Below are positions 63,735 to 64,000 of a stretch of 64,000 nt of DNA, piece by piece (the first letter of the stretch is position 1; every line of letters begins with the position of its first letter). Made by a program: the position numbers and the translations under genes. Below the pieces are notes generated by a model that was not told the DNA's origin, ran no database searches, and was given only the letters and a program-made list of their open reading frames with translations. This DNA is from Flavobacterium gelidicaeli. GTDB taxonomy: Bacteria; Bacteroidota; Bacteroidia; Flavobacteriales; Flavobacteriaceae. The stretch covers positions 186,001 to 250,000 of the forward strand of contig NZ_JABSNK010000005.1 in assembly GCF_013294005.1 (NCBI RefSeq), in the 5' to 3' direction.

Positions 63735-63813
63735 ATGCCCCAGATGGTCGTGGAAAGCCCGGACTGAAAAAACCTATTTTTTTCTTGGTAAAAAAGAGCG
63801 ACCATAGGAAGCT
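63735..63813 (+). repeat. Degenerate copy of the intergenic hairpin repeat
   Basis: The arms GATGGTCGTGGAAAGCC and GAGCGACCATAGGAAGCTCC resemble GATAGCAGTGGAAATCC and GAACGAATAACAGGAAATAG-CTCC of the serC/serA copy, with a T/A-rich centre lacking a perfect stem. Located between bcp and nth. Confidence 0.45.
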
Positions 63814-63922
63814 CCTTATTTACCTTAGAAAAAAAGGTTTTTGAAGGAGGACTTGTAACATACAGCTGGATTAGGCACATGATAAAAATTATGCTATTTT
63901 TACAAGATATAAAATTACAAAA

Positions 63923-64000
63923 ATGACTAAGCAAGAACGGGTAACATTTGTTATAAATACGTTAAAAGAATTATATCCTACCATCCCAATTCCGTTAGAT
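63923..64000 (+). CDS. nth: Endonuclease III, N-terminal part (runs off the window)
   Basis: Twenty-six codons are visible, reading MTKQERVTFVINTLKELYP then TIPIPLD, a start I recognise as the beginning of Nth. The enzyme removes oxidised pyrimidines and nicks abasic sites; its helix-hairpin-helix and iron-sulfur cluster parts lie beyond the edge. The assignment rests on the short N-terminus only. Confidence 0.7.
   Translation, partial: MTKQERVTFVINTLKELYPTIPIPLD

Overview
The window is a stretch of an AT-rich chromosome from a member of the Flavobacteriia, most likely Flavobacterium. Supporting signs are SusC/RagA-style TonB-dependent receptors with carboxypeptidase-regulatory N-termini, TAnnTTTG-type -7 promoter boxes, a lack of clear Shine-Dalgarno sequences, and several families typical of this group (2TM-domain kinase, DUF6146, DUF6787-like, YaiO, DUF4838). 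I saw no rRNA or tRNA genes, no CRISPR array, no complete insertion sequence and no prophage.

Layout. 1-4.5 kb (minus strand): a LytS-type sensor kinase with a C-terminal 2TM domain, a secreted TPR-like protein and a TonB-dependent receptor. The TPR operon and the receptor share a 29-bp upstream element at identical distance from their -7 boxes. 4.8-9.7 kb: maltose-type O-acetyltransferase, a ClC channel with an HPP protein, a pRiA4b ORF-3-like acidic protein, a four-helix-bundle (23S IVS-type) gene between inverted repeats, and a nucleoid-associated protein. 9.8-19.1 kb: a GAF protein, an HD/Pycsar-effector fusion, a three-module metallophosphoesterase / kinase-like / beta-barrel lipoprotein, a propeller lipoprotein and a kinase-like unknown. 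19.3-25 kb: topoisomerase IV parE and parC with a YhcG-type nuclease gene between them. 25.1-25.7 kb: an FMN reductase.

26.2-30.1 kb is a very AT-rich accessory block: a PD-(D/E)xK (Cap4/DUF4297-like) plus STAND NTPase gene followed by a helical-repeat ORF. The two ORFs look like one gene split by a -1 frameshift, and I judge this the best candidate anti-phage system here. A C-rich tract and decayed ORFs lie upstream of it.

30.4-45 kb is mostly housekeeping: ychF, a TonB receptor, a ferredoxin, a LuxC-type acyl-CoA reductase, serC and serA (serine biosynthesis), msrA, a lolD-like ABC ATPase and TIGR02757. 45.1-51.6 kb is one tightly packed operon (HEAT protein, processive-type GT2, TPR-YaiO porin-like protein, DUF4838 protein, CheY-like regulator) that looks like an exopolysaccharide synthesis and export system. 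51.7-64 kb: a DEAD-box-like helicase with DEFD, a secreted lactonase, a BatA protein, a dihydroorotase homologue lacking metal ligands, an esterase, a PhnP-like hydrolase, a conserved unknown, an LAS-type peptidase overlapping a lipoprotein gene, bcp, and the start of nth.

A hairpin-forming repeat of roughly 80-90 bp occurs in four intergenic places (near 4.75, 39.65, 44.05 and 63.77 kb), with members differing in the central stem.
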